Under the pieces are notes generated by a model. The model was not told the origin of the DNA, made no database searches, and saw only the letters and a list, made by a program, of their open reading frames with translations. The position numbers were made by a program, and so were the translations under genes. Positions 34,047-46,183 of a DNA stretch of 64,000 bases are shown here, one piece after another. Positions within the stretch are counted from its first letter, which is position 1. Every line of letters begins with the position of its first letter. This DNA comes from Tenebrio molitor (taxonomy: Eukaryota > Arthropoda > Insecta > Coleoptera > Tenebrionidae), in the NCBI RefSeq assembly GCF_963966145.1, contig NC_091047.1:10106001-10170000 (forward strand), given 5' to 3'.

Positions 34047-37000
34047 ATGACGTAAGTTTTTAAAAATTAATATTCATCAATCATTTATCTGGAAAGATAA
34101 GAAAAGCAATCTAGCACTACATTTCCGAAATTATTTTTTTTTATTTATTAATTTTTATTATAATAAATTTTACTGTATGAAAATTGATCATTTCATTGTT
34201 GTTGCAACTGCTGCAATTTATGTTTTGACCGATTTTATTTTCAGTTCTGCACTTAATGATATATTGTTAAATCTTATGAAAGTAGTCACATTCTATTGGG
34301 AACAAGTTCCGCAATTTAACTTCTAATGGGTTAATACGTAACAACTGCACATTACTACAAACTACTACATAAAAGTTTTTTCACTAGAAGAAAGATTGTG
34401 AATTAGTTAAATTATTCGCAATTAATCTGATAAAATCTCTCAAAAACCTAAATTATGATACCTACGAGTAAATTTGTTAAATATAAAAAGTGGAGATACT
34501 TTTGCTGATATTTGCTCTCTTCCGCTTCATTATATTATATTGCCAAACCCATATAACTAACCATAATTAATCGAGAAAATTGTCGTTACGCAAATTGATA
34601 TAAAATTAAATAATAGTGTCACCGACTACCTGGTTATTAGACATATTACGTTACAAACATCTTGAACGATCTATCCAAAGAATTGAGTAACGAAGAAAAG
34701 AATGAAGAATAAGCAGTTGCTTAAAACACTGACCTAGACCTTTACCTTAAAGCACATTAATGAAAAAGCAAATAAAGTGAAGATTAAAATTTCATCGATC
34801 GTGTTCAGTGGTCATGAAAGAGAAAGTGACAAGTAGTGAAAAATCTAGTTTTTAAAAGCAATACACTTTTGCTAATTAATTTTTTGGTGGTAAAGAGCGT
34901 CAAACTGCATTACTTCCCAAAAAAAAAGTGAAACAGGATTTAAATTAATCTAAAAATTATGTTTCCTGTAACATTTACACCGGATCAATTTCCATAATAT
35001 TCTAATCACATCTCAGCTTTCATCAAAAGTTGCTGTTTTGGAGCAAAACCCGGTTCAAAACAATGGAAATAACACTTTCTCTTTCGGTTCATTGCTTTCC
35101 GAATTTGTCCAACTGGTGCACTTGATTGCACCTACAAAGGCCACAATCGACCATTGTAATTACGTACGCGTATTCATGCGAATATGTAATGCTTTTAAAG
35201 AAAGTTCGTCACCTCAGCTGCAGACGAAATTTTGTAACACAGGGTGTGGACTCCGGAGAGAGCGGTCCAGATAATATATTTGTGAATGAAATCTCAGTCT
35301 TCGGACTGTTATACTGCTCCTTCAAATAAATTATTTATGATGGAATTATATAAGTGTTGGCAACCCAAATGGTGCAAAGTAATTAGAAGCCACATTGTAC
35401 TAAGAGTAATTGCGGTTATGAAAAGACTACCGAAGGCATTACCCTCGTAAAAAATTGTCTCACGGGTAACAAAAGATGATTAGGATTAGATAATACCAAT
35501 GTTTCGTCATTTATTCGAGGTGCATAAATGGAAGTTGCAAATGCAATTAGCGAACACTAAAATTATTCTAATTTTCATTGAGCATAAAACGATCTCTGAT
35601 CTCTGTCAAAATGATTTGTATCAATCTCCACTAAAACAAGTGTCATAGTGAAAGCCACGTGAATAAAAATCGCCACTTCTGTACCACTTTTCCAGTTAAC
35701 ACTTTACAACCAACATTAATAATTGCCAGATAAACTTTCACTTGCAGCATTTTATTTATTTTTTGTTTGTGGGTAATACGGTTACTTACTTATCTAATTC
35801 ATTACATTTATGAAAATTAATAGACATTTATCTTTGACTATAACACTGTTACGTGAAACGGGTCAACAGAAAAGTTTCTTCCTAATTGAGGAAGCAAATT
35901 GAAGCAAAACTTTAATACCACCATTACAAAGTCTTTATCCGTATTTTATAATTTTGGGAATAGATTCAGTGTATTGTTTGATAAAATAGCGACTAGTGGG
36001 GAAAGCAAAATAGCGTCTCAATTTCTTAAATGATTGCTGTCGACGATGCCGACCTCGTTTTCTAAAAAGAAATACTTATCTACCTCAACACGAGAAATAT
36101 TATATTTTTTTCATAATCTCTTCAGATTCTGACAACAGTGCTTGCATTATTGAAATTATATAAAAAATAACTTTCAGTTTCTTCATTCGTTCCTGCTAAA
36201 AAATAATTTGCGTCAGGGTCAGGTAGATTTCATACTCCAATAATTAAAATCGCTGAAACGGTTCAGAAACTCTTTAATGACTGCTACGATAGTCAACTAA
36301 ATGTTAACTATCTTTGCATGTTCACCAAAGCATTCACGCCGCAATACTACTACAGTTAAATTTTTGTCATGTTCTATTTATTTCAGGCTTTTGTACTTGA
36401 GTGTTGTTTCATTGTTAACGTTGGGACACCTGAGTCATGGATTCCCGAAGGATTCAGAATTACCAAATTATCCCAGATACTCGAACGAAAACAGACATCT
36501 TCTTCAGCGCGGGTTTAAACCTAGATCTCCATCTCCATTCTCATCAGTAGTTGAAGACTACGAAGACGCACATGCAGCTGCTACGCAGCAACGAAGTTTC
36601 GCCGAAAACCCTTACCTCTACCAGAATGCCATTCCCATTAAACAGAAAATTCAGCAAGTGGTGAGACCCGGCAAAACTGGACCACAACAGTTCAGAAATC
36701 CCGAAGAGCCACTCAGAGAAGTAAAGTCTTGAAAATTTTGAAGGCAGGAATGAATGTGTTAATTTCCAGAAAGACCAGAAGGAACTCGACGAAGAAGAAA
36801 TTGAAGAGCCCGATCGTCTGAGTCTTCTCCTGCCACAGTCTAAATTTGTTTGCACGAGTAAGAACACTGGTTATTATGCGGATGAAGAGTTAGGATGTGA
36901 GGTGTTCCACTACTGCCAGGACAATGCCAAACACTCTTGGATTTGTCCTGAAGGGTTTACTTTCCACCAAGTAAAACTGATTTGGTGCGGTGTAGTTAAA

Positions 37001-37462
37001 AATTAAATTCGTGTTTTTTAAGGTGCATCTCATCTGTATGCCTCCTGGTGGTGATAACATCTGTGAGAAATCGTCTCAGTTCCACTTCGTCAATGAATAT
37101 CTGTACAAACCTGTCAATTTAGAGGAGTACCAGCAGAAACCCAATGTCTCGCTCCGGTACTCGGAGAGATTTTACCCACAAAATTATTATGAGGACAATA
37201 ATGAAAATGAACAAAATGAAGAAAATCGAGCCCCGGTTGCACATAGGAACTCGGTAAGATGGTTTAATGGGTGTAAACGTTGAGATGAATCGATTGTTTT
37301 CAGGTGCGAGTGACGCAAAATGTGCCAGAGCAAGTGACCAGAGCGACATTCAGGCCGGAGACTTCTCTTGGTCAAGTGTTCAGGTCTCCAAATGAAGTAA
37401 ATATACCACTTCAGCAGAGAAGACCGCAATACGCGACGCAAAGATTTTTCACCAGAAAATAA
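34047..37462 (+). CDS. CPAP1-type cuticular protein with one chitin-binding domain
   Basis: Five coding exons: 34047-34051, 36387-36720, 36770-36970, 37023-37253 and 37304-37462, giving 309 residues. Exon 1 codes only ATG AC; joining to G CTT gives a signal peptide (M-T-L-L-Y-L-S-V-V core, to about residue 20). Tiny coding first exons are usual for insect cuticle genes. Residues about 139-195 form a peritrophin-A/CBM14 domain with six cysteines (C141 ... C194) and aromatic chitin-contact positions (YY, FHYC, W). The tails are acidic to polar and proline/glutamine-rich with repeated RF/Q motifs. One CBM14 with long flanks fits the CPAP1 group: secreted, binding cuticular chitin. Exon 1 placement depends on splice fit over a 2.3 kb intron. 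A polyadenylation-like AATAAATAAATA lies near 37600. Confidence 0.85.
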
Positions 37463-38603
37463 ACGTACTTTTTAATTAATTATGTTTTAGATATTTATCA
37501 AAAATGAGGCTAAGCCTTTAATATACGGCTGAGTGTATATTATTCGAAAGAAAGAATTTATGGTGCGATTATGTTTTGTCACAAATGTTTAGTTCTTAAT
37601 AAATAAATATTTACAATTAATTCCCAAATATGCGTCTGATTTAAAAATTAAATATCGGAGATATATCTGGATTAGGGCTGTACAGTTTAACTGTAGCTTA
37701 TGGTTAAACCGGCAAAAAAATTTAACTGCCTAATTAAATTAATTGAATAAAACACAATAGCTGCAGAGTTTAATAAATAATTCTTGTTGAACTACACTAA
37801 CCAATAACAAATTAATCAAGTTACCTAACTGTTATAACTATAACGGATTTAGCCATCAGCTAATTAACCAGGTTAAACCCCTTAACCGGTTAAATCAGTT
37901 ACCCAGTTCATTTTTTTGTTCATTTGGCTCTTTGACTACTTTAACCATCCGCTAATCAACCAAGTTAACGATTTTAACTGGACCAGTTAAATCGTAGGTA
38001 CCATCGTGATTATAAAAAACGTAAACGACTACAGTTAACTTGGGACGCAGTCTCATGATGACCATGAATCAAAAACAGTTTTTAAAAGATATTCAACAAA
38101 CAATGAGTTGAGTTGAGAATCTATAAATATTTAGAAGAAAATCTGATGATATATAATAAATAAGCCAAAGTAAAAAATTTAGATGTGAAATAAAAACAAT
38201 TTTTTATTTAAATAATTAGATAGGTTAGAATTATGGTCAAAATTCAGTGACATTTAAAAAAATAAATTTGACAGTTGTGAAGTAGACAATTAATTGATAA
38301 ATGGACAAAACCAAATTTACATTAGGAAAAGTTTCATTTCCCGTTTTTTTTACAACCAGAAGATCTAAACACAATGACTTAAAAAAATAAAATGAAAAAA
38401 TAACGCACCTATTATTTGATGTCTAACAATAAAACTGTTTAAAACAACAATCGAATCTTCCGAAAAACTCAACTCTACGCCTCTGGAGAAACACTTTTTA
38501 ATCTGTCAAATGTCATTTTTGTGAAATCAAAATATAACCTATAAGTTGTGAAAAAGCTAAAAAGTGTATCATAGAATTATAACAGCAATACCTATGAAAA
38601 ATA
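37463..38603. other. Spacer with GTTAA-rich stretch and a MITE remnant
   Basis: 37680-38040 is unusually rich in GGTTAA/TTAACC words, including TTAACCGGTTAA. 38225-38357 matches the interior and right part of the MITE at 24995-25212. No gene seen. Confidence 0.5.
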
Positions 38604-39464
38604 ATGCACTGTTTACATGTGAACATAAGACGAGCAATATTTATTATACTCTCAATAATAGTTAATAACATTAGCATCATTCAAATGAGTTTGTACATGT
38701 GACAATAGCAACAATGTCAAATTAACATGTTCTTTTTCAGTTGACAATAAGGCAGAAACGAAACCTGCTTCTCAAAATAAAAATAACTCAGACAACGACG
38801 AACAACCTCCTCCACCTGTATGTGGGATAATGTGTAGATTTTTAAATATTTACTTAATTTTCTTCACAGATAGACTCCATATTACACTGTCCTTCAAATT
38901 TAGATTGTAAAGACCTACATCCACAATGCATGACCTGCAACATGACCCCTTCATGCAAGTATGGTGAAGTGCAGAATGCAACTTGCAATGTCAATTCGAA
39001 AGTAGAATGTAGGGGAAGGAAAATATTTGAAAAATCATGGATGTGTCGATATTGCTACCAAACTGAACCTTGGGAGCACACTTGTGATTTAAAAGCCAGT
39101 TGCAACTCAGTAGCATCTCCAAGAATTAATTACACAACAAATTGTACAGTAAAAAGTGATATTTTATGTTTAGGTAAGTTGTGATCAGTTGATTTCTTTT
39201 AATAAGAACAATCCAATTCAAGGTAATCGCACATTCAAGAAAAATGTTTTGTGTAATTGGACAGGTGGTTATCGTTGGACCACTGCTTTAATTTTAAGTA
39301 TTACATTAGGGGGCTTTGGTGCTGATAGGTTTTATCTGGGGCACTGGCAGGAAGGGATTGGAAAACTGTTCAGTTTTGGGGGACTTGGGGTGTGGACTAT
39401 CATCGATGTTATTTTAATTTCATTACATTATTTGGGACCAGCTGATGGATCTCTCTACATTTAA
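38604..39464 (+). CDS. amx: Almondex/TM2D3 orthologue
   Basis: Four exons, 38604-38688, 38741-38817, 38870-39173 and 39223-39464, sum to 235 residues. A hydrophobic N-terminus (AIFIILSIIV) serves as signal peptide. A cysteine-rich ectodomain (about 60-155) follows, with CxxCxxxxxC patterns typical of TM2D3. The C-terminus is a TM2 domain (about 165-235) with NWTGGYRW, two membrane helices linked by GADRFYLG, and the terminal GPADGSLYI. TM2D3/Almondex acts at the plasma membrane and is needed for Notch signalling at the gamma-secretase step in Drosophila embryos. Introns are 49-52 bp. The first exon rests on a GTTTGT donor, weaker than the others. Confidence 0.88.
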
Positions 39465-39796
39465 GTAACTTATTAACTAATCTAGGCTGTAATTAGTATT
39501 AGTAAGTCAAAATAGAATTAAGGGAATAATAAAATCTGAAAGAACTAAAGCTTTTCAACATCACACTTTATTATGATAGGTACAAATTGTGGTAATATGA
39601 ATTACAACAAATAAATAACAATAATAAATAAATATATTTTTGCAGGACTAGTTCTACCACAAATTACAGTTAAAAATTATTTGTAAACAGTAGCTGCAAC
39701 CACATAACTTACTCATTTTTTTGCCTGTATAATAATTCAAATGGTAACAATCCTCAAAATAAAAAAATACTTGTAAATGGTAATAAACGAGTGTGT

Positions 39797-41622
39797 TCAA
39801 TAAATCAACTTTATCTCTTCTCGTAAATAATCGGTTAGTTCTGCATCCGTCATATTTTCAACTTCTCTCTGAGACACCTAAAAATATTTTTCAAATGAAA
39901 CCAGTTATTTTGAGATCAAATAAAAACAGTTTACCGTTAACACCCCTTCTTCAGAACGATCTAATAACCGTAGTTTCAAGGCCATTAGACCTACAGGAAC
40001 ATCTTCATCCAGATTTCTGACACGGTTGTAATCATCCAATACTTCTACATAAACAGCTTTATCATTTTCGTTTTTGTATCCAGTGATACCAATAATATTC
40101 AAATGCGGAATTTCTTGGGTCATCTCAAACTTATATAAATTCATTTCCTTCCTTATTGCATTCAACTTATTCAACACTCTTTGCAGAAGCGGCCTTTTAT
40201 GTAATTGATAAGCTGAGAAAACGTTATTTGGAATACTGACAGGCTTCACCGCCAATTTCTTTGAGAGATCAGGATCTTCAAGGTAAATGACATATAAAAG
40301 AAGATTCAGTCTTAAGTTTCGTTTGGAATTGTTAACTGCAAAGCAACTTTTATCGGCATTTTTCAAACCATACAACTCGACTCACCAAATTGTAAATTTC
40401 TTTTATTTAAAACATAAGGCACTAGTTCGTACGGGCGATAATTCAGCATCCAGCAAAAGAGAATAATGTCAGTTAACGAATCGACGTCTCTTTCGAATTC
40501 TCCAAGCCTGATCCGCTCGATCAATTTAGGAATTATCACATCTTTCATATCACCGTGATCGACCAGTTTCAGATCGCTAAACATGCTCATTATCCATAAA
40601 AATCGCTTAATGTCTTTTCCCCTAAGTTGTTCGCTAAGATGCAACTCTTTTGAAACGAAATTACTTTCACTGAGCTGGTCCAAACAAGTTTTTGTAAACA
40701 TTTGGAAAAGTTTCTCGTCGTAATAAAAATAATCCGCAAACAGGGCCAGGATGTGACAGATTGCGGGAAACGAATAGTGCCTAAATGTTTTATTAAAAAA
40801 TATCGTATATGATATAGTGTTGAGCAAATTATCATCTTGATATCTATTATGTCTTAAACTCTTAACTAATGTTACAAACAATGCACAGTCGTTTAACACA
40901 GGCAGATTATTGTGAATATGTTGTTTTATTTTTTCCAATAACAATTTATTTATTATTAACTTAGTGCTAGTTTTGAACGTTGCGCTGCAAATTATGCATA
41001 ACTCTTCACTACTTAAGCTATCAATAAAATCTTTATCCATGACTCGAATGCACTGTCGCATCCTCGTTTGCGAGTCCAAATTTTTCTTTGCGAGACCAAT
41101 ATAAAAAATAAGCTGCAAGAGATCTTTCTTAGCCAGGTGGTGTAATGAATTGGACAACTGCTCAATCGAGTGTTTATAAAACTTAAAATCTGTTATTCGA
41201 CTAGGAAATACTTTCATGTAAATATTTAACATCTTTAAGATATCTACAGTACTTAAATGTGGCAGTCTTAAACAACATTCAAGGTCGATTTGCTTTACTA
41301 TTAATAGGCGTTCATTTTTGGTTAACTCATGATCATTTAAGGCGCCCGAAAAATTAATAATTTCGTTTGTGCTTAATTTGCCTAAATGATTTGTGTTTTG
41401 GCGTACACTTCCAAGTATTTTTGACGTATTTTGGCCTGGCATTCGGTGTTGTTCATTTTCAATATTTAAATATAGCAAAATTCTACCTGTGAGCGTTTCT
41501 TGATTTGGGCCAACAGTTGTTTGCTCTTGACTCAGTGCTTTTGCAAAGTGTCTAAATTGACTTTTATTCACTTTAACAACATAATTAGAAAACCATAACT
41601 TGGTTTTTAGTATTAAACGCAT
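39797..41622 (-). CDS. FASTK-family (FASTKD) mitochondrial RNA-processing protein, frameshifted
   Basis: The main exon runs from ATG at 41622 to about 40380, continues in another frame to 39935, and the last exon is 39797-39877. The N-terminus is basic and amphipathic, fitting a mitochondrial signal. The helical-repeat middle and the WxxxxxxYRPYELVPYVLNKRNLQF stretch match the FAST_1/FAST_2 region, and the C-terminus (VGLMALKLRLL ... TDYLREEI) matches a RAP domain. FASTKD proteins bind and process mitochondrial RNA. The frame breaks near 40377-40386, where GAGT is followed by CGAGT. An intron cannot explain this because only 10 nt separate the frames. Either a real mutation or an assembly error; about 600 residues if the frame were continuous. 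Confidence 0.75.
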
Positions 41623-41876
41623 TTTAAAGATCACCGCAACAGAAAATTTAACACAAACTTTAGGTTAACCTATTTATATTTACAGCCACCTGTCACCACA
41701 GCCTGTCACCATCAATGATGATGTTTTGCTGGTTGCATACAAATGTTGATAAATATGGATGAGATGAAAGTGCTTAAAAATAAATATAGAGTTAGCTCAA
41801 CAGCAGCAAACACTGATAATGTGGCAATCACACAAAAGTTATAACACTTTAGAACGATAACTGATAAAGTGCGGTA
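41623..41876. promoter_or_regulatory. Shared intergenic region of two divergent genes
   Basis: 254 bp lie between the start codons of the FASTKD gene (minus) and pyroglutamyl-peptidase I (plus), which must hold both promoters and 5' UTRs. No TATA box was recognised. The TGTCACCACAGCCTGTCACC duplication at about 41690-41710 is the only notable motif. Confidence 0.55.
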
Positions 41877-42569
41877 ATGGAAGGCAACATTATTGTAACA
41901 GGATTTGGACCTTTTGGTGTACACCAAGTGAATGCCAGCTGGCAGTCAGTGAAACTTTTACCATCTGAAATTGATGGATATAATGTGATAAAAGAAGAAG
42001 TACCTGTGTCATATGAATTTGTTGATAGTAAGGTGTACTCTTTGTGGGAAAAATATAATCCTGAGGTATAACATGAGTGCTTAGGTTTTTAAGTGTAACA
42101 TATTTTTATTTTCAGCTGGTGATACATGTTGGTGTTTCAAGTTATGCAAATAAAATCACGTTAGAAAGATGTGCACATAAAGAAGGATATGTGCGATGTG
42201 ATCATTTTGGAAATAAACCTTCTAAAGGGACTGAATGCATAGCAAAGAGTTTAGAAAGTTGCATTCAAGTAGGCATCAATGTTGAAAATATTTGTGATTA
42301 CTTAAACACCAACCTACCAGTTAAAGCCTGTGTTTCTGAAAATGCTGGCAGGTATGATTATATTGTTTACTTGCATATTAAAAAAAGTACATATTTGACT
42401 TTCTTTTAGATACCTTTGTGAATACATCTTATATACCTCTTTAAGCATAGATAAAAGTAAAACCATGTTTATTCATGTACCTGAATTAGGAAAGCCTTAT
42501 TCTGATAAAGAGCTTGCAGATGGAATCTTGGAAATTATTCGTTGTGCTCTAAAACAAAAAAAAGCGTAA
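41877..42569 (+). CDS. Pyroglutamyl-peptidase I
   Basis: Three exons, 41877-42065, 42116-42351 and 42410-42569, encode 194 residues, near the usual 200-210. This cytosolic cysteine peptidase of family C15 removes N-terminal pyroglutamate from peptides. The opening VTGFGPFG loop (7-14) is diagnostic. Catalytic residues are visible: E80 in TLERCAHKEGY, C145 in ENAGRYLCEY and H164 in FIHVPELGKPY. Introns are 50 and 58 bp with GTATAA, GTATGA donors. Confidence 0.92.
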
Positions 42570-43551
42570 AGCATTTTATATTAAAATGAGTAAATCAATT
42601 TAAGTTTATTCTTTATTATTTTATTTCATTATACCCAGAACTACTCTGTAAGCTAAAAAATCATTGTTTTCAGATTAACCCTTAGATTAACTATTCAAGT
42701 GTCAAATTATAAATCATCAAAACAAAGGCAAATTCCCCATACATTGCGCTAAAACAATAATATTTCAAAAGTTCAGTCTAGAAGTAAAGCCTTTTTATTA
42801 GAAAGTAAACACCGGTCACGTTGTTTTGGCATAATAGAAGGCTATGATTAATTTTTTTAACGTTGGACACACTGTTTGATTTCCGTCACAAAAGTGCCAG
42901 TGTTGCCAAGTGGGAGGATTTTACCCTTTTTCGGGATTTTTTTTTATCACAAAAAAGGTATTCTAAAAGAATAATCTTCCCAAAGAGGTGTACTTTTGGG
43001 AGTAATTTTCATATAGTGAAAAAACATAAAAGAAGACCCCTCACATCAACAAATTATTATTAGTACAAAACAAGTTATTTCTGTAAACTGGTTCTACACT
43101 AGGTAAACTAAACTAAACTAAATCGAGAGAATAGCTAGAGTAGGTAGTTTTGTGATCGAGTGCCCAGATACTGGGCTATAAACCATTCGTAGTAAATATT
43201 TGCGCTTCTCACGTTCACAACAGCCTCTCTGGACATGTGCAGAAAATCTGTTATCGGTCTGTTTGAAGCTGAAATTTGAAAAATTAAAATACCCAACCAA
43301 AATCGAATCATTATTTGAATTAAAATTAATTTTATTTGTGGAAATTCTTTTGTTTTTTTTTTCTTTTTTGTAGCTGATTCTCGTTATTTTGGTTTCAAAG
43401 AACAATCCTTTCCTGTTCTCTAATGTTAATCTTAAAACTCGAAACTCAAAACAATGTAATAATTAGGGCCTGGATTTTAGGCAAAATGGATTAGGTAGGT
43501 AGGTACTTTTATGCACATGTATGAAACTTCTGGCTTAATTAATAGCTATTT
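42570..43551. other. Spacer, no gene seen
   Basis: Holds the 3' end of the peptidase transcript and AT-rich sequence. A CAGTGTTGCCAAGTGG motif at about 42898 resembles motifs at 18231 and 58877 and may be an old element end. Confidence 0.4.
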
Positions 43552-43672
43552 ATGCACCAAGGGCGTTACAACAATGATTACGCCCGGAGAACGATGAATC
43601 AAGCTCGAGGGCTTAAGCCCGAGAGATGGATATCGTTCGATGGGCGTAATCATTCGGTGACGCCGTGGTGCA
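43552..43672. repeat. Palindromic element, pair member 1
   Basis: TGCACCAAGGGCGTTAC pairs with the inverted GTGACGCCGTGGTGCA end, and ATGATTACGCCC with GGGCGTAATCAT. The tip is CTCGAGGGCTTAAGCCCGAG. Flanked outside by TATTTA and TACAAGATTTTA. Confidence 0.85.
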
Positions 43673-43822
43673 TACAAGATTTTATTTTTCACTACGTGTT
43701 CTTTAAAAAAAAAAAAATGGCATCTTTGCAATTTTGAATTGATGAGGGCGTTATGAATTCATTACGCCCGCTTATTCTTATTACGCCCTGTTATTATTAT
43801 TATACTAAAGTGAAATAGATAT

Positions 43823-43949
43823 TTATGCATTAAGGGAGATATGAACATGATTTTTCCCTGAGGTTGACGTGGTTATAATCCGAGGGCCTTTGGCCCGAGG
43901 AATTATAAGTCAACCGAGGGGAAAACATGAATATCTCCCGTGGTGCATA
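43823..43949. repeat. Palindromic element, pair member 2
   Basis: Same outer frame as the previous one (TATTTATGCA...GTGGTGCATACAA-ATTTTA) but a different inner arm: GGGAGATAT pairs with ATATCTCCC and GGTTGAC with GTCAACC. The tip is CCGAGGGCCTTTGGCCCGAGG. Two relatives about 150 bp apart suggest local amplification. Confidence 0.85.
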
Positions 43950-44269
43950 CAATATTTTATTTTTTAGTCTCTGTACTTAAAAGTTAAAATTTTATTAAAA
44001 ATATTTAGCAGGGAAGATTGCATGAATATGTGGTTGCTATAGTTTCGTTCTCATGAGTTTGTTGTCAACAATGTGGAGGGCAAAAAAATTTGACAAATCC
44101 CAAGGGAGATATGAGTTGTTTTTCACAATCTGTATCTATGACGAAAAGAAACAATATCGTATTGCTAAAAAATAAAATAAAATAATTAGAACCCCATTTA
44201 ATTCTGCCTAATCGGCCTAAAATGTCCTTATTAAACGTCAACAAGTATTTCACTTTTTAAAAAAGAATT

Positions 44270-44464
44270 CCTTAACATTTGTTGTATAGATATGATAATA
44301 ACACTTAAGTTACACAAGGTACACTTCGCAATAGCTAAATTTACCAGTAATTGCCACATAACTTGTTTTTCCGATAAGAACTGTTCGATAAATTTAAAGT
44401 TTATCGTTAAGCTTTTTTGCCATATTAAAAAAAAATCTATTAGTCTGAGGTGTTCACAGCTTTG
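44270..44464 (+). repeat. Dispersed direct repeat, copy 1
   Basis: About 195 bp shared with 48110-48310, starting TTCCTTAACATTTGTTG and ending CTGAGGTGTTCACAGCTTTG, with an internal A-run of variable length. Probably the 3' part of a retroposed or MITE-type element. Confidence 0.8.
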
Positions 44465-44499
44465 TCAGTTTTATCGCCCACTACTCCCACTAGGTACTT

Positions 44500-45490
44500 G
44501 GTATACATATATTAAAAAAAATACTTACCCATTTTATACCTATATCTCCGAATTGGGTTCAAAAGTGGAATCTTTTTTTTTTGATTTTACGCAAAAACGC
44601 AAAAAAGAATAAGATTTTTTGCTTCATTTGAAACCCCCATTTCCGATTTTAAAATCTCAGTATTGATATACTACTGCATCCTTGAATTAACATTTTCTGT
44701 TAAAATTTGGACTTTAATTAATTTTTATGTTATATATTTTATTACAATTGGCCTCGTTTTTTGACAAACAACTTATTAGGTACTTTTTTCTAAATGTTGT
44801 CTTTAGAACAAAGAATTTATTTAATCCAGTGTCGGACCGGTTTTCGTCACATAATTACAAAACTTAATGAAAAATTTCCCAACACTTAATATGTGTCACG
44901 CATGGGTCTCCAGAAGCTTTTAAACTTCGATGTAGGGTTGAATTATGTGGAGCAAACGGCGGAGAGTTAATAGAACACATATTTAATTATCGTTTGATTT
45001 TTTCAAAAAAAGTAAAATATAGTTCAATTATTTCGTCAAACTACATATTTAAAGGTTTAGCCTTTGAAACCTTAGGCCCTTGGTGCAAAGATACCATCGA
45101 TTTCATTAATATCATCGGAAACCGACTTATCGCGGAATCAAGCGATTTAAAATCAAAGAAATTCCTTTTTGAGAGGATTTCCCTTGCCATTCAACGTGGA
45201 AACGCTGCAAGCATTCGGGGCACTTTTCCAGATTCCGCATTATTATCGGAAATTTTTGCATTTTAAATCAAAAATGTTATGTAATTATGTTATCAATACA
45301 AATATTTTTTCAGCATTTTCTTTTATTTTAATTTTAAGTCTTCCTCTGTGTTGAGGAAGACTTTTTAATAACAGAAATGGGAGTTTCAAATGAAGCAAAA
45401 AATGTATTCCTCTGAAGTTATCGCGTAAAATCAAAAATAAAATTGTTTTCCTCTTGTGAACTCAATCCGGGGACATAAGGTACCTATTTA
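44500..45490. mobile_element. Element bounded by inverted repeats, with LINE debris inside
   Basis: 44500-44660 and about 45370-45490 are inverted relatives: GCTTCATTTGAAAC against GTTTCAAATGAAGC, GATTTTACGC against GCGTAAAATC, and CCGAATTGGGTTC against GAACTCAATCCGG. A perfect 11-bp hairpin AAGTCTTCCTC/GAGGAAGACTT sits near the right arm (about 45338-45365). The interior carries the LINE fragment at 44994. Confidence 0.6.
44994..45266 (+). pseudogene. C-terminal fragment of a retroelement polymerase ORF
   Basis: An open frame of about 90 codons ends in ISLAIQRGNAASIRGTFP, a signature I know from the C-terminus of many invertebrate retroelement reverse transcriptase proteins, with GLAFETLGPWCKDTI upstream. 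No polymerase core is present, so it is a 3' fragment only. Confidence 0.6.
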
Positions 45491-46183
45491 ATATTTATAT
45501 TTACAATCTCGAAAATATTAGAAAGTAAAATACTGAGGCCCAGAAAAACGAAAAACTCCACTCCAGTTTCAGTCAGTACAGTCACATTTTACACATGAAA
45601 TAAAAAATGTTGTTTAAATTATGTTAATCATGAATGCACACGTAGATTAAAAATATTTAAAAAAATGTATATTTATTGTATTTACTAAAAGCTCCATAAT
45701 TATCCACTATCAGTCAAAAACTAACCTAGAAAAATTTATAAACAAATGTCAAAGTCGTCTGTCAACCTGTTTGTTGTGTTAGTCTAAAGAAAAGTTTTTC
45801 TAAAAACATTGCTACGCTTTAATTTATGTTGTCCATTTTTTTAATTGCTCGTAATTGAAAAGCGATAAAAACACAAGTGAAATAATCATTTCATTCAAAT
45901 TAAGGTACGTGCGTGATCGTTGCGTTAACGTTAAATTCTCGTTAAATACAAGTTGTAAAATATTTATTTAGTTATAAAATGCGATTAAGCATTGTTATTT
46001 ATAATATATGTCTTAAACAGTAATGATTTACAACAAAAACAAGGTTATGTACTTACAAAAGAACGTCAAAGAGAAATCGTGCATGACAAAATAAAGGTCG
46101 AATTTAGAAGTGAAAAATTTAATTGATTTCAACCAAATATCAGATTTTTATCGTAGTTTACTGTGTCGTTTTGTAGAACAATC
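45491..46183 (+). promoter_or_regulatory. Promoter and 5' UTR region of BPNT1
   Basis: A splice donor AAG|GTACGTG at about 45904 and an acceptor TTTTGTAG|AAC at 46174-46175 suggest a non-coding first exon ending near 45903 and an intron of about 270 bp before the ATG exon. No TATA box was recognised. Confidence 0.45.

Noticed and set aside
35038..35274. Open frame of 78 codons between the first two exons of the cuticle gene
   Set aside because: No family resemblance and no splice continuity; it lies in the predicted large first intron.
40377..40386. GTGAGTCGAG as an intron joining the two FASTKD frames
   Set aside because: Although it starts GT and ends AG, 10 nt is far too short to be spliced.
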